From Myroides pelagicus (lineage in GTDB: Bacteria > Bacteroidota > Bacteroidia > Flavobacteriales > Flavobacteriaceae): a stretch of 64,000 nucleotides of DNA. Both the position numbers and the translations under genes were made by a program. The notes under the pieces are model-generated. The model worked only from the letters and a program-made list of their open reading frames with translations. It ran no database searches and was not told where the DNA came from. The first letter of the stretch is position 1. Each line of letters begins with the position of its first letter. The DNA lies in the NCBI RefSeq assembly GCF_009711055.1, contig NZ_WMJY01000002.1, positions 124,001-188,000 of the forward strand, in the 5' to 3' direction. Shown here piece after piece: positions 10,042-18,987 of this stretch.

Positions 10042-10722
10042 ATGATGAGAAAAGTCTTTTATTTATGGTGTATAAGTTTTTTTACTATTCATGGGATAGC
10101 TCAAGAACAGTGGGATTACGAAGAAAATACTGTTGATTTAAAATATCGTGAGGATCAGTTCTACTTTGGTGTAAGTCATACGCTAATGCAGGATAAGTTT
10201 AAAGGTTATAGTCCCTATTCTTTTTCGATAGGAATTAATGGAGGTTTCCTTAGAGACTTTCCTATAAATCAAAATAGAACTATTGCTATTGCTCCAGGTA
10301 TTGGGTATTCATATTTGAATCTACGTAGTAATTTTGGACTATCGGAAACGAATGAGTACTTAATGCTGTCAAATTACAAACAGAGTTCCTTATCGCTACA
10401 TTCTATTGATCTTCCTATTGAATTGCGTTGGCGAACATCTACTCCGGAAAGTCATAAGTTCTGGCGCGTTTATCTTGGCTTTAAAGCAAGTTATAATTTT
10501 AACAATAGGTTTAAGACTACTACGAGTTCCTATTCGATCATCCGTACAGGAGATATGAATATTAATAAGTGGATGTATGGGGCTTATGCTTCTGTCGGAT
10601 TTAATACATGGAATTTTTATGTGTATTACGGATTGAATAGTATTTATAAAAATGAAGTGTTTGCTAATGATCCAACACGTTTGAAAATGCTAAATGTTGG
10701 AATGATGTTTTATATTCTTTAA
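10042..10722 (+). CDS. PorT-like outer-membrane beta-barrel protein
   Basis: A protein of about 226 residues with a signal peptide (cleavage after HGIAQ) and beta-strand-rich sequence resembling the PorT/OMP beta-barrel-2 group. The tandem ATGs at 10042 and 10045 are preferred over an in-frame TTG at 10015, which lies inside the upstream gene. PorT proper is a type IX secretion component, but this copy sits beside a DUF3078 gene and not in a type IX cluster, so I call it only PorT-like. The gene lies 10 bp after the DUF3078 stop and ends 3 bp from the convergent PAP2-like gene, leaving no room for a separate terminator. Confidence 0.65.
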   Translation: MMRKVFYLWCISFFTIHGIAQEQWDYEENTVDLKYREDQFYFGVSHTLMQDKFKGYSPYSFSIGINGGFLRDFPINQNRTIAIAPGIGYSYLNLRSNFGLSETNEYLMLSNYKQSSLSLHSIDLPIELRWRTSTPESHKFWRVYLGFKASYNFNNRFKTTTSSYSIIRTGDMNINKWMYGAYASVGFNTWNFYVYYGLNSIYKNEVFANDPTRLKMLNVGMMFYIL

Positions 10723-10725
10723 TTC

Positions 10726-11361
10726 TTAGTTTAAAACTATAAATACTAACTGTGGAATAATACCAATAAATGTTCCTAAAGCAATCTCTAACGAAGTATG
10801 TGCTTTGAGGTATAATCGAGCACTTCCTGTGATTCCCATTAGCATAATCATAATAATGATATGTATAATATCTGATACTTGATATTTAAAAAAAACATAG
10901 GTAAGGAAAGTAGTTAAAGCTGCTAACATTGTCATGTGTACACTCGACTTTATTTTGAAAAACAAAGAAAGTGTAAGTAATAGGTAACTGCTTATGATTC
11001 CCCAGAAATAAACATTTAATTCATATGCGTTGTTCTCAATTAGTATGTATTCTTTTAAGGCTATTAAAAGAAAGATATTAATTGCAAAAGGTATTAACCT
11101 ATCCTTTGCGTCGCTTAGCATAACTGTCGATCCGATGAGTCGTAACGAACTTAGTAAAAAATATATTGAAATTGGTAGTAATACGGTAATAATCCCTATT
11201 TGTATCAGCATGATGTTTATCTCGTCAGCAAAGAAGTAATTAGCCGTATAGTGAAAATACAACCATACCGTTAATAGTGGCATTATTAACGGATGGAGTA
11301 TATAGGATATTATTTTGAAAGCTCTAATAGCCTTTTTATTGTATTCAGTTTCCCCTTTCAT
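10726..11361 (-). CDS. PAP2-superfamily-like membrane protein
   Basis: A 211-residue protein with about six hydrophobic helices. It carries a degenerate form of the PAP2 phosphatase triad: K86-D-R88 with P91, a Ser-Val-His at 140-142, and S180-A-R182 with H188 and E192. The last acidic residue is Glu where classical PAP2 enzymes have Asp, and the usual PSGH is reduced to SSVH. This suggests a lipid-phosphate phosphatase relative at the inner membrane, possibly with altered or no activity. Its start lies 26 bp from the end of rpoN, so it may be transcribed with that gene. The substrate cannot be read from the sequence. Confidence 0.6.
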   Translation of the reverse strand: MKGETEYNKKAIRAFKIISYILHPLIMPLLTVWLYFHYTANYFFADEINIMLIQIGIITVLLPISIYFLLSSLRLIGSTVMLSDAKDRLIPFAINIFLLIALKEYILIENNAYELNVYFWGIISSYLLLTLSLFFKIKSSVHMTMLAALTTFLTYVFFKYQVSDIIHIIIMIMLMGITGSARLYLKAHTSLEIALGTFIGIIPQLVFIVLN

Positions 11362-11387
11362 TGATTGCCTTTAGATACAATTACGGA

Positions 11388-12845
11388 CTAAATACGCTTG
11401 CGCATTCTTGCCACAGGTATATCAAGTTGTTCTCGGTATTTCGCGACTGTCCTACGAGCAATGGGATATCCTTTCTCTTTTAAGAGTTCAGCTAATTTAT
11501 CATCCGGATATGGCTTTGCTTTATCTTCATCAGCAATGATTGTCTCTAAGATTTTTTTGATTTCTATTGTTGATACTTCTTCTCCTTGATCATTAACCAT
11601 AGCTTCCGAAAAGAAGTTTTTTATTAAAAATGTACCGTACGGTGTGTCCACGTATTTGCTATTAGCAACCCTCGATACCGTTGAAATATCTAAACCAATA
11701 CGATCTGCAATATCTTTTAGAATCATCGGTCTAAGTTTAGTTTCATCTCCAGAAATGAAATAGTCATACTGGTATTCGATAATCGCCTGCATAGTCACGT
11801 ATAGGGTTTCTTGCCTTTGCTTGATTGCATCAATAAACCACTTAGCACCGTCTAATTTTTGCTTGATAAATTGTACAGCATCTTTCTGAGCACTATTTGA
11901 TTTTGAAGACTCCTTATAAGACTGTAACATCTCTTGGTAATCTTTAGAAATATGTAACTCAGGTGCATTTCTTCCATTAAGAGAAAGCTCTATTTCTCCA
12001 TCAGAAATCTTAATGATAAAGTCTGGTGTGATATGTTCTACAATACGTGTATTACCAATATATGCACTACCTGGTTTTGGATTTAGTTTCTCAATTTCGT
12101 CAATAGCATTGCGCAGTTGCTCTCTTGTTACTCCATATTTTTGAAGTAATTTATCGTAGTGCTTTTTAGTAAAAGCATCAAATTGATTTTCGATTATATC
12201 TTTTGCCAAATCTACAGCGTCTGTAGGTGTCTTGTGTCTAAGTTGTAACAAGAGACACTCTTTTAAATCACGAGCTCCTACGCCAGAAGGTTCTAATTCA
12301 TGTACGATATTTAGAATTTTCCCTACCGTCTTTTCATCAGTATAGATTCCTTGAGTGAATGCTAAGTCATCTACGATATCTTGAATATCTCTTCGAATAT
12401 AACCCATATCGTCAACACTACCAACTAAAAACTCTGCGATTGCTCGATGTTCGTCAGTTAATATGAATGTATTTAACTGATTAATTAAGTCTTGATGGAA
12501 GCTTTCAAATGCTATTATAGGCGCTTCATAGTCATCATCATCTTTACTGTAATTGTTGGTCTGAAGCTTATACTCAGGAGTTTCATCATCGCTTAGGTAT
12601 TCATCTATATTGATGTCTTCTGCTTCTATTCGATCATTGTCGTAGTCGTCATAGTCATCACCATAGTTGTCTTCCTCTGCCGAATAATCATCTTCTTTTC
12701 CACTTTCGAGTGCAGGGTTTTCGATAAGCTCTTCTTTCAAACGCTGTTCAAATGCCAAGGTTGGCAATTGGATAAGTTTCATCAACTGAATCTGTTGAGG
12801 AGATAGTTTTTGAGATAGCTTTAATTGAAGACTTTGTTTAAGCAT
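11388..12845 (-). CDS. rpoN: RNA polymerase sigma-54 factor
   Basis: Sigma-54 directs RNA polymerase to -24/-12 promoters and needs an AAA+ activator to melt DNA. The 485-residue protein has a Gln/Leu-rich region I (residues 2-47) that contacts activators. A very acidic Asp/Glu/Tyr-rich region II spans about residues 48-110, followed by the core-binding domain. The DNA-binding C-terminus carries the RpoN box ARRTVAKYR at 463-471. Length is typical. No activator gene is in the window. Its promoter region is unusual because a TAnnTTTG box lies within the apical part of the asnS terminator hairpin. Confidence 0.94.
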   Translation of the reverse strand: MLKQSLQLKLSQKLSPQQIQLMKLIQLPTLAFEQRLKEELIENPALESGKEDDYSAEEDNYGDDYDDYDNDRIEAEDINIDEYLSDDETPEYKLQTNNYSKDDDDYEAPIIAFESFHQDLINQLNTFILTDEHRAIAEFLVGSVDDMGYIRRDIQDIVDDLAFTQGIYTDEKTVGKILNIVHELEPSGVGARDLKECLLLQLRHKTPTDAVDLAKDIIENQFDAFTKKHYDKLLQKYGVTREQLRNAIDEIEKLNPKPGSAYIGNTRIVEHITPDFIIKISDGEIELSLNGRNAPELHISKDYQEMLQSYKESSKSNSAQKDAVQFIKQKLDGAKWFIDAIKQRQETLYVTMQAIIEYQYDYFISGDETKLRPMILKDIADRIGLDISTVSRVANSKYVDTPYGTFLIKNFFSEAMVNDQGEEVSTIEIKKILETIIADEDKAKPYPDDKLAELLKEKGYPIARRTVAKYREQLDIPVARMRKRI

Positions 12846-12870
12846 TTTATGAAAATTGTGTGAATAAAAA

Positions 12871-12936
12871 AATGTTTACTTTACCACAGGATATTATTTA
12901 TCAAAAATAATAAAAAAATGTGATAAAGTAAACATT
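12871..12936 (-). terminator. Long asnS terminator hairpin enclosing rpoN promoter region
   Basis: AATGTTTACTTTACCACA (12871-12888) and TGTGATAAAGTAAACATT (12919-12936) are 18-nt inverted repeats with one mismatch, which is a G-U pair in the minus-strand RNA. A T run follows in the minus direction. The 30-nt apical part holds a second small stem, TATTATTT with AAATAATA. It should end asnS transcripts before rpoN, and could also act as a paired operator in DNA. Confidence 0.7.
12902..12909 (-). promoter_or_regulatory. -7 promoter box for rpoN
   Basis: The minus strand reads TATTTTTG, an exact TAnnTTTG match 56 nt before the rpoN start codon. It lies between the two arms of the 12871-12936 inverted repeat. 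Confidence 0.38.
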
Positions 12937-12956
12937 AATAAGAAGTATCAGTTCCT

Positions 12957-14390
12957 TTAAAACTCCGCACTTTGAGGGGTTCTTGGGAATGGAATTACAT
13001 CTCTAATATTTGTCATACCTGTTGCGAATAAAACAAGTCTCTCAAAACCAAGACCAAATCCACTGTGTGGCGCTGTTCCAAATTTACGTGTATCCAAGTA
13101 CCACCATAATTCCTCTTCTTCGATACCCATTGCCTTCATTTTTTCTACTAAAACATCGTATCTTTCTTCTCTTTCTGAACCTCCAACAATTTCTCCAATT
13201 CCAGGGAATAGGATATCCATTGCTCTTACTGTTTTTCCATCTTCATTCATACGCATGTAAAACGCTTTAATTTCAGCTGGATAATCAAATAAGATTACGG
13301 GACACTTGAAGTGCTTTTCTACAAGGTAACGCTCGTGCTCACTTTGTAAATCTGCTCCCCATCCATCAATGATGTATTTGAATTTTTTATTTTTATTAGG
13401 TTTACAGTTTCTTAGGATATCAACAGCCTCTGTATAGCTAACGCGTTTGAAATTGTTTTCAACTACAAAGTTTAACTTTTCAAGTAGGGACATTCCACTT
13501 CTTTCTGCTTGTGGTTTGTTTTTCTCTTCGTCTTGTAATCGTTTATCTAAGAATACTAAATCATCTTGACATTTTTCAAGTGTGTATTTGATCACGTATT
13601 TGATAAAGTCTTCTGCTAAATCCATATTGTCATCAAGATCGTTGAATGCAACTTCTGGTTCTATCATCCAGAATTCAGCTAAGTGTCTTGATGTATTCGA
13701 ATTCTCAGCACGGAATGTAGGTCCAAATGTATAAACAGAACCTAATGCCATTGCATAAGTTTCTGCTTCTAATTGTCCTGATACTGTTAAGTTTGTAGTC
13801 TTTCCAAAGAAATCCTCCTTAAAGTTTATATTTCCCTCCTCTGTGCGAGGTAAATTGTTTAAATCTAAATTAGTTACTCTAAACATTTCTCCTGCTCCTT
13901 CAGCATCTGATCCTGTAATGATCGGTGCATTGAAATAAAAGAATCCGTTTTCTTGGAAGTATTTATGTACGGCATACGATAATGTGCTACGTACACGCAT
14001 AATAGCTCCAAATATATTTGTGCGTACTCTTAAGTGAGCATTCTCACGTAAAAATTCTAAAGAGTGTTTTTTCGGTTGGATTGGATACTCTTCAGGGTTT
14101 GCCTCACCATATACTTTAAGTTTGTTTACTTGAATTTCTACGGTTTGACCTGCTCCTTGACTTTCTACTAACGTTCCTGTTACTGATAGGGCAGCTCCTG
14201 TATGTATCTTCTTTAGTAATTCTGCTGGGAATTTATCTAAATCAACAACACACTGAATATTATTTATAGTTGAACCATCATTCAAGGCTATAAATTGATT
14301 GTTTCTAAAAGTTCTTACCCATCCCTTAGCTTTTACTTCATGTAGTAAATTTTTACCCGTTAGAAGATCGACGATTTTCGTGTGTTTCAT
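12957..14390 (-). CDS. asnS: Asparaginyl-tRNA synthetase
   Basis: A class IIb aminoacyl-tRNA synthetase of 477 residues that charges tRNA-Asn in the cytoplasm. The N-terminal OB-fold anticodon-binding domain covers roughly residues 15-100. The catalytic core follows, with motif 2 ([17 protein letters not shown]) and motif 3 ([10 protein letters not shown]) near the C-terminus. The motif 2 loop and the absence of an archaeal or AspRS-type insertion fit AsnRS. It is transcribed alone, with a -7 box at 14447-14454 and a strong terminator before rpoN. Confidence 0.95.
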   Translation of the reverse strand: MKHTKIVDLLTGKNLLHEVKAKGWVRTFRNNQFIALNDGSTINNIQCVVDLDKFPAELLKKIHTGAALSVTGTLVESQGAGQTVEIQVNKLKVYGEANPEEYPIQPKKHSLEFLRENAHLRVRTNIFGAIMRVRSTLSYAVHKYFQENGFFYFNAPIITGSDAEGAGEMFRVTNLDLNNLPRTEEGNINFKEDFFGKTTNLTVSGQLEAETYAMALGSVYTFGPTFRAENSNTSRHLAEFWMIEPEVAFNDLDDNMDLAEDFIKYVIKYTLEKCQDDLVFLDKRLQDEEKNKPQAERSGMSLLEKLNFVVENNFKRVSYTEAVDILRNCKPNKNKKFKYIIDGWGADLQSEHERYLVEKHFKCPVILFDYPAEIKAFYMRMNEDGKTVRAMDILFPGIGEIVGGSEREERYDVLVEKMKAMGIEEEELWWYLDTRKFGTAPHSGFGLGFERLVLFATGMTNIRDVIPFPRTPQSAEF

Positions 14391-14446
14391 GATGAAATAT
14401 ATTGTTTATAATCTCTGATTCTGTTTTGTAAAGACAGAAATACTCG

Positions 14447-14454
14447 CAAATTTA
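14447..14454 (-). promoter_or_regulatory. -7 promoter box for asnS
   Basis: The minus strand reads TAAATTTG, an exact TAnnTTTG match 56 nt before the asnS ATG. No obvious -33 element is seen. Confidence 0.4.
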
Positions 14455-14530
14455 CTAATTTTAAATCTATATTTAGAAGTTATTTGTCGGTTTGATTTTT
14501 TTTATTGTTGGCATTAAATTTATTAGTCAT

Positions 14531-14563
14531 AAAAAAAGTCAGCTAATTGGCTAGCTGACTTTT
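14531..14563 (-). terminator. Terminator of leucine dehydrogenase gene
   Basis: AAAAGTCAGCTA (14534-14545) and TAGCTGACTTTT (14552-14563) form a perfect 12-bp stem with a 6-nt loop. On the minus strand it is followed by a run of Ts and lies 15 bp after the stop codon. Confidence 0.85.
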
Positions 14564-14578
14564 AGTGTTAGTTGTATT

Positions 14579-15664
14579 CTATTTTTTCTTGAAGCGTTTT
14601 TCTGCTTTTTGCATAGCTGCTTGAAGTGTAGTGATATTTTTTTCTTTAGCTTCATTTAAAACTTCTAATGTTGTATTGTAGATGTTTTCTGTTCTTTTTA
14701 GTGCTTCATCTTGACCATAATGGGCGATCTCTCCAAATACATTAATAATTCCTCCTGCATTAATCAAAAAGTCTGGTGCATATACGATTCCTCTTTCTTG
14801 AAGAATTTTTCCATGAACGCTTTCTACAGCAAGTTGGTTGTTTGCCGCTCCAGCGATTACTTGTGCTTTTAATTTATTGATTGTATCGTCATTGATGGTT
14901 GCTCCTAAAGCACATGGCGCATAGATATCCATGTCTTCTAAGAAAAGATCTGTACCTGTAAATATGTTGGTGTTGTATTTTTTCGATACTTCTTCTACGC
15001 GTTCTTGGTTTAGATCTGTAATCGTTACAATAGCTCCATTTTCTGTTAGGTGTTTTACTAATGTTTCTCCTACATTTCCAATTCCTTGAACAAATATCTT
15101 TTTACCACTTAAGTTATCTGTTCCCCATTTGAAGTTAGCAGCAGCTTTTAACCCCATGAATACACCATAAGCAGTTACTGGAGAAGGATTACCAGAACCA
15201 CCTAGCTCTTTAGATATTCCAGTTACATGTGGTGTGGTGCTGTGTATTAAATCCATATCCGCTGTTGTTGATCCTACATCTTCTGCTGTGATGTATCGAC
15301 CACTTAGGGAATCTACATACTTGGCAAATGCCTTGATCATTTCAGGCGTTTTATCTTTTTTTGAATCTCCTATGATTACTGCTTTTCCACCTCCTAGATC
15401 TAATCCTGAAATAGCTGATTTATAAGTCATACCACGTGATAGACGCAGCACATCGTTTAGTGCTTCCCATTCAGACTGATAGTTCCACATTCTTGTTCCT
15501 CCTAAGGCTGGTCCAAGATTTGTGTTGTGGATTCCAATGATTGCTTTTAGTCCTGACTCTTCGTCGTGACAAAACACTATTTGTTCGTGATTATCAAAAG
15601 ACAGTTGACCAAAAACAGGACTTGTTTTTTGCAGTTCTTCAGGTGTTAAGATTCGTGTATTCAT
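14579..15664 (-). CDS. ldh: Leucine (branched-chain amino acid) dehydrogenase
   Basis: An NAD-dependent Glu/Leu/Phe/Val dehydrogenase of 361 residues that reversibly deaminates branched-chain amino acids to 2-oxo acids. The glycine-rich substrate loop LGPALGGTRMW precedes Lys82, and the catalytic Lys94 lies in DLGGGKA; both align with the two lysines of Bacillus leucine dehydrogenase. The Rossmann motif GIGNVGET is near residue 190. Length fits leucine dehydrogenase better than the longer glutamate dehydrogenases, but exact substrate preference (Leu, Val or Phe) is inferred. It is monocistronic, with its own terminator. Confidence 0.85.
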   Translation of the reverse strand: MNTRILTPEELQKTSPVFGQLSFDNHEQIVFCHDEESGLKAIIGIHNTNLGPALGGTRMWNYQSEWEALNDVLRLSRGMTYKSAISGLDLGGGKAVIIGDSKKDKTPEMIKAFAKYVDSLSGRYITAEDVGSTTADMDLIHSTTPHVTGISKELGGSGNPSPVTAYGVFMGLKAAANFKWGTDNLSGKKIFVQGIGNVGETLVKHLTENGAIVTITDLNQERVEEVSKKYNTNIFTGTDLFLEDMDIYAPCALGATINDDTINKLKAQVIAGAANNQLAVESVHGKILQERGIVYAPDFLINAGGIINVFGEIAHYGQDEALKRTENIYNTTLEVLNEAKEKNITTLQAAMQKAEKRFKKK

Positions 15665-15972
15665 ATTTGAATTTAATTATAGTGATTAATTTATGTAAGT
15701 TACTTAATCAGAATTGAATACAATATGATAAATGTTATTTTTACATTGTTAGAAAGAAAAAACACGAATGCCTTGAAATAATGTGGTGTAAACTTTAAAT
15801 TTAAGAAAGATATTTAGTAAATACGAGATTTTAATGACACTATTGTGCAGTAGCTTTTTTTAATGATGAGACTGATCTTCTAGAGATTGATTGGATAATC
15901 TGGTGGTTTGAATGATATGGGATTAGCTGTCAGTGTGTTGGCGATGAGGTTCGCTAAAGAATACAGTAGGGA
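15665..15972. other. Non-coding spacer between leucine dehydrogenase and the frr terminator
   Basis: About 310 bp without a plausible gene. It should contain the leucine dehydrogenase promoter near 15665-15760, but I see no exact TAnnTTTG box there. Only short stems such as AGATT/AATCT are visible; nothing else can be supported. Confidence 0.5.
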
Positions 15973-16002
15973 TAAAAAAAAATCCGCATTCCTGCGGATT
16001 CT
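15973..16002 (-). terminator. Terminator of the pyrH-frr operon
   Basis: AATCCGCA (15981-15988) and TGCGGATT (15993-16000) pair around TTCC, followed on the minus strand by a T run (complement of the A run at 15974-15982). It starts 2 nt after the frr stop codon. Confidence 0.85.
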
Positions 16003-16566
16003 TTATACTTTCATGATTTCAGCTTCCTTCACAGCTAGAATATCATCGATTTTTTTTACGAAACTATCTGTTAATTTTTGAACTCTTTCTTCAGCATCTT
16101 TGCAGATGTCTTCAGAAGTACCATTCTTTTCTTCTTTTTTGATATCGTTATTTGCATCTTTACGAGCATTTCTGATACCTATTTTTGCATCGTCAGCTTC
16201 CGATTTTGCTTGCTTTGCCAAGTCTTTACGTCTTTCTTCTGTAAGCGCTGGAATATTGATGATGATGTTTTCCCCGTTATTCATAGGGTTAAGCCCTAGA
16301 TTAGCAATCAAGATTGCTTTTTCAATAGGTTGTAGCATATTCTTCTCCCAAGGAGTAACAGTTAATGTACGCGCATCTGGCGCATTGATATTTGCTACCT
16401 GTGAAAGTGGTGTTTGAGATCCGTAGTAATCTACGAATACTGCCCCTAACATTTGAGGAGAAGCTTTTCCTGCGCGGATGTTTAATAATGATTTCTCTAA
16501 GAAAGCTACAGTGTTGTCCATAGACTCTTTTGCAGCGTCGATTATTAAGTTGATTTCTTCTGTCAT
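16003..16566 (-). CDS. frr: Ribosome recycling factor
   Basis: RRF splits post-termination ribosomes together with EF-G. The 187-residue length is standard. The sequence shows the family blocks RAGKASPQML and LGLNPMNNGENIIINIPALTEERRKDL, followed by a long charged helix for the three-helix bundle. It starts 8 bp after pyrH, the conserved pyrH-frr pairing, and ends at a strong terminator. Confidence 0.96.
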   Translation of the reverse strand: MTEEINLIIDAAKESMDNTVAFLEKSLLNIRAGKASPQMLGAVFVDYYGSQTPLSQVANINAPDARTLTVTPWEKNMLQPIEKAILIANLGLNPMNNGENIIINIPALTEERRKDLAKQAKSEADDAKIGIRNARKDANNDIKKEEKNGTSEDICKDAEERVQKLTDSFVKKIDDILAVKEAEIMKV

Positions 16567-16574
16567 AATTTTAA

Positions 16575-17294
16575 TTAATTGATGTTCACAGATACTGTAG
16601 TACCTACAGAATCATTCCCTTGACAAACTTTTAATAAATTATTTTCTTTGTTCATGTCGAATACAACAATTGGCAATTCGTTTTCTCTACTTAGAGTGAA
16701 TGCTGTTGTATCCATTACATTTAATCCTTTTTTTAGCACATCACTAAAAGTAATGTTTTCAAATTTAATCGCTGTTGGATCTTTTTCTGGATCTGCTGTG
16801 TACACACCGTCTACACGTGTTCCTTTAAGAATTACATCTGCATTAATCTCTACCCCTCTTAGTACGGCAGCTGTATCTGTAGTGAAGTAAGGATTCCCTG
16901 TTCCTGCACCAAAGATCACAATTCTTCCTTTCTCTAAGTGGCGTACAGCTCTTCTCTTGATATAAGGTTCAGCTACTGCTTCAATCTTTAAGGCTGTTTG
17001 CAATCTTGTTAGCATTTCTGATCCTTCCAAGGCTCCTTGTAGTGCTAAACCATTAATGATTGTTGCTAACATTCCCATGTAGTCACCTTGTACGCGATCC
17101 ATTCCAACATTTGCTCCCGCAACTCCTCTAAAAATATTTCCTCCTCCAATTACAATTGCTATTTCAACACCTAAGTCGTGAACTTTTTTAATTTCAGCAG
17201 CATATTCTGCTAATTTTTTTGGATCAATACCATATTGCTGATCTCCCATCAGAGCTTCTCCACTTAATTTCAGTAGAATTCTTTTGTATTTCAT
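16575..17294 (-). CDS. pyrH: UMP kinase
   Basis: Bacterial hexameric UMP kinase (amino-acid kinase fold) phosphorylates UMP to UDP in pyrimidine synthesis. The 239-residue protein begins [15 protein letters not shown], with the phosphate-binding lysine and Gly-rich loop. It continues with [10 protein letters not shown] and a Thr/Asp-rich nucleotide segment ([13 protein letters not shown]). It heads the pyrH-frr operon. A TATATTTG promoter box lies 23 nt upstream, in the short gap before the patatin gene. Confidence 0.96.
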   Translation of the reverse strand: MKYKRILLKLSGEALMGDQQYGIDPKKLAEYAAEIKKVHDLGVEIAIVIGGGNIFRGVAGANVGMDRVQGDYMGMLATIINGLALQGALEGSEMLTRLQTALKIEAVAEPYIKRRAVRHLEKGRIVIFGAGTGNPYFTTDTAAVLRGVEINADVILKGTRVDGVYTADPEKDPTAIKFENITFSDVLKKGLNVMDTTAFTLSRENELPIVVFDMNKENNLLKVCQGNDSVGTTVSVNIN

Positions 17295-17317
17295 TGAAAG
17301 ATATTTTTAAAGTTTTG

Positions 17318-17325
17318 CAAATATA
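17318..17325 (-). promoter_or_regulatory. -7 promoter box for pyrH-frr
   Basis: The minus strand reads TATATTTG, an exact TAnnTTTG match 23 nt before the pyrH ATG. This makes pyrH-frr independent of the upstream patatin gene. Confidence 0.45.
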
Positions 17326-17339
17326 AAGATTATATACTT

Positions 17340-18134
17340 TTAGAGAATAGCTTTTTGCAATTTATCTTTATTCCTTTCAAATGATTCTTTTGTTGACTGA
17401 TAACCAATCTCATATATTTTGTCCATTTTTTCTTTACTCCTTTCAAAGGTTGAGTAGTTTATTAACTCTTCGGGTTCGATCAACCAATCGCAATGTTTAC
17501 TCTGTTGTATATTGCTCATGGCGGTCATTAATTCATACGCGCGAAAGGTTACGGAACGAATAGAGGTTAATTCTTCTTGTTTGACTTCGTGGATTGGTGT
17601 TACGTTGATCCCAATCACGAAATTAGAAACTTCTTTCATGATATTGATGGGGAAGTTATTCACGATTCCTCCATCACTATAGATAGTGTCTTTTATTTTA
17701 TAGGGTGAAAATACTCCAGGAAAAGCGCTAGACGCCAGTATAGCATCAGTTACTTTTGTTTGATTGTCAAAGATGTGTAGGGTTCCCTGAACGATATTCG
17801 TCGCTGTAATGTAAACTGGTATATTCAGTTCTCCGATCGTTTTGTCTCCAAATACGCTATGTAGGTATTTATCGAAAGCATTAACATCCATTATACCTGC
17901 TTTTTTGAAGGTGAAATGGGACCAATCGAAGAGGTTGACAGATTTGAAGAAATTGAGGATTTCTTGGGGTGGCATTCCAATAGCATGTAAACATGAAACA
18001 ATAGACCCAGCACTTGTACCTGCTAGTACTTGTGGATGTATATTTTGTTCTTGTAAAAATTGTAGTGCGCCTGCATGGGCTAGTCCTTTATAGCCTCCAC
18101 CTGATAAAACCAAACCGAGCGTTGTCTTGTCCAT
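17340..18134 (-). CDS. Patatin-like phospholipase / acyl hydrolase
   Basis: A 264-residue cytoplasmic patatin-family lipid acyl hydrolase, probably acting on phospholipids. All catalytic features are present: the oxyanion loop GGGYKG (12-17), nucleophile Ser41 in GTSAGS and catalytic Asp154 in SDGG. No signal peptide or outer-membrane domain is visible, unlike the PlpD-type secreted patatins. It is divergent from the thioredoxin-like gene across 75 bp. No promoter could be recognised on its strand. Substrate is unknown. Confidence 0.85.
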   Translation of the reverse strand: MDKTTLGLVLSGGGYKGLAHAGALQFLQEQNIHPQVLAGTSAGSIVSCLHAIGMPPQEILNFFKSVNLFDWSHFTFKKAGIMDVNAFDKYLHSVFGDKTIGELNIPVYITATNIVQGTLHIFDNQTKVTDAILASSAFPGVFSPYKIKDTIYSDGGIVNNFPINIMKEVSNFVIGINVTPIHEVKQEELTSIRSVTFRAYELMTAMSNIQQSKHCDWLIEPEELINYSTFERSKEKMDKIYEIGYQSTKESFERNKDKLQKAIL

Positions 18135-18173
18135 TCCTTATTAGATTGTATAAACGTTTATTTAAAAAAGCCG

Positions 18174-18181
18174 TATCTTTG
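18174..18181 (+). promoter_or_regulatory. -7 promoter box for the thioredoxin-like gene
   Basis: TATCTTTG matches TAnnTTTG exactly and ends 28 nt before the ATG at 18210. A TTG at 18146-18148 is 25 nt upstream, slightly beyond the usual -33 spacing. Confidence 0.42.
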
Positions 18182-18209
18182 AGTAATACAAAAACTAAAA
18201 TTACACAAA

Positions 18210-18809
18210 ATGATACATATCAACTCAAAAACAATAGAGAAAAGTTTTTCTTACACTGAATTTAGAGCTTTTGTTACAGATTCTTTAGCTAATAATGTAG
18301 ATGCTTTAGAACTTAATGATGATTATCTAGCCTATGCAAAATTAAATGAAGCACGTCTTCATCGACTTGACAAGACTTTAAAGGCTAGTGAAGAATCGGC
18401 GTTTTATTTGAATAACCTTGATAGAAAGGTGCTGTGGATTGCGATTACTGAATCTTGGTGTGGTGATGCTGCACAATCTGTTCCTATGCTTAATAAATTA
18501 GCTGAATTGTCGGATAATGTAGAGTTGAAATTGGTCTTGCGTGATAAAAATCTTGATTTAATGGATCAATTCTTGACCAATGGTGGTAGGGCAATTCCTA
18601 AGTTACTTATTGTCGATAAGCAATCCCTTGAGGTTTTGGCTGATTGGGGACCTCGTCCAACTGGTGCTCGTACTTTGATCGAAGACTATAAAAAAGAACA
18701 TGGAGTAGTAGATGAAACGTGCAAAATCGAATTGCAAAAATGGTATACAAAAGATAAGGGACACGAAGTAGAAAAAGAAGTCATTGACTTGATGAAGTCT
18801 GTATTATAG
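18210..18809 (+). CDS. Thioredoxin-like protein with single-cysteine active site
   Basis: A 199-residue cytoplasmic protein of the thioredoxin superfamily (Thioredoxin_9-like). The active-site position reads WCGDAAQ, with Cys84 but no second cysteine of the CxxC pair. It therefore cannot act as an ordinary dithiol reductase; a monothiol, sensor or binding role is possible. A helical N-terminal extension of about 70 residues precedes the fold. There is no signal peptide. It is a single-gene unit between a promoter box and a bidirectional terminator. Function is unknown. Confidence 0.72.
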   Translation: MIHINSKTIEKSFSYTEFRAFVTDSLANNVDALELNDDYLAYAKLNEARLHRLDKTLKASEESAFYLNNLDRKVLWIAITESWCGDAAQSVPMLNKLAELSDNVELKLVLRDKNLDLMDQFLTNGGRAIPKLLIVDKQSLEVLADWGPRPTGARTLIEDYKKEHGVVDETCKIELQKWYTKDKGHEVEKEVIDLMKSVL

Positions 18810-18904
18810 CTTTTTGCCTAAGAAATGGCTAGTCTCTAGGCTTACGTTAGGCTATCAAGCTTAATAGTAGTGCGTAAGTTAGTTGGTTTATTAGGATCTT
18901 ATTT

Positions 18905-18953
18905 AAAAAAGAGAAAGGAATATGTATTCATGACGTATTCCTTTCTCTTTTTT
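18905..18953. terminator. Bidirectional terminator between convergent genes
   Basis: GAGAAAGGAATA (18911-18922) and TATTCCTTTCTC (18936-18947) form a perfect 12-bp stem flanked by an A run on the left and a T run on the right. It can end transcripts from both the thioredoxin-like gene and the convergent hydrolase gene. Confidence 0.8.
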
Positions 18954-18987
18954 TATTGCAAAACTCGATGTGATAGTCAAGTTGGGT

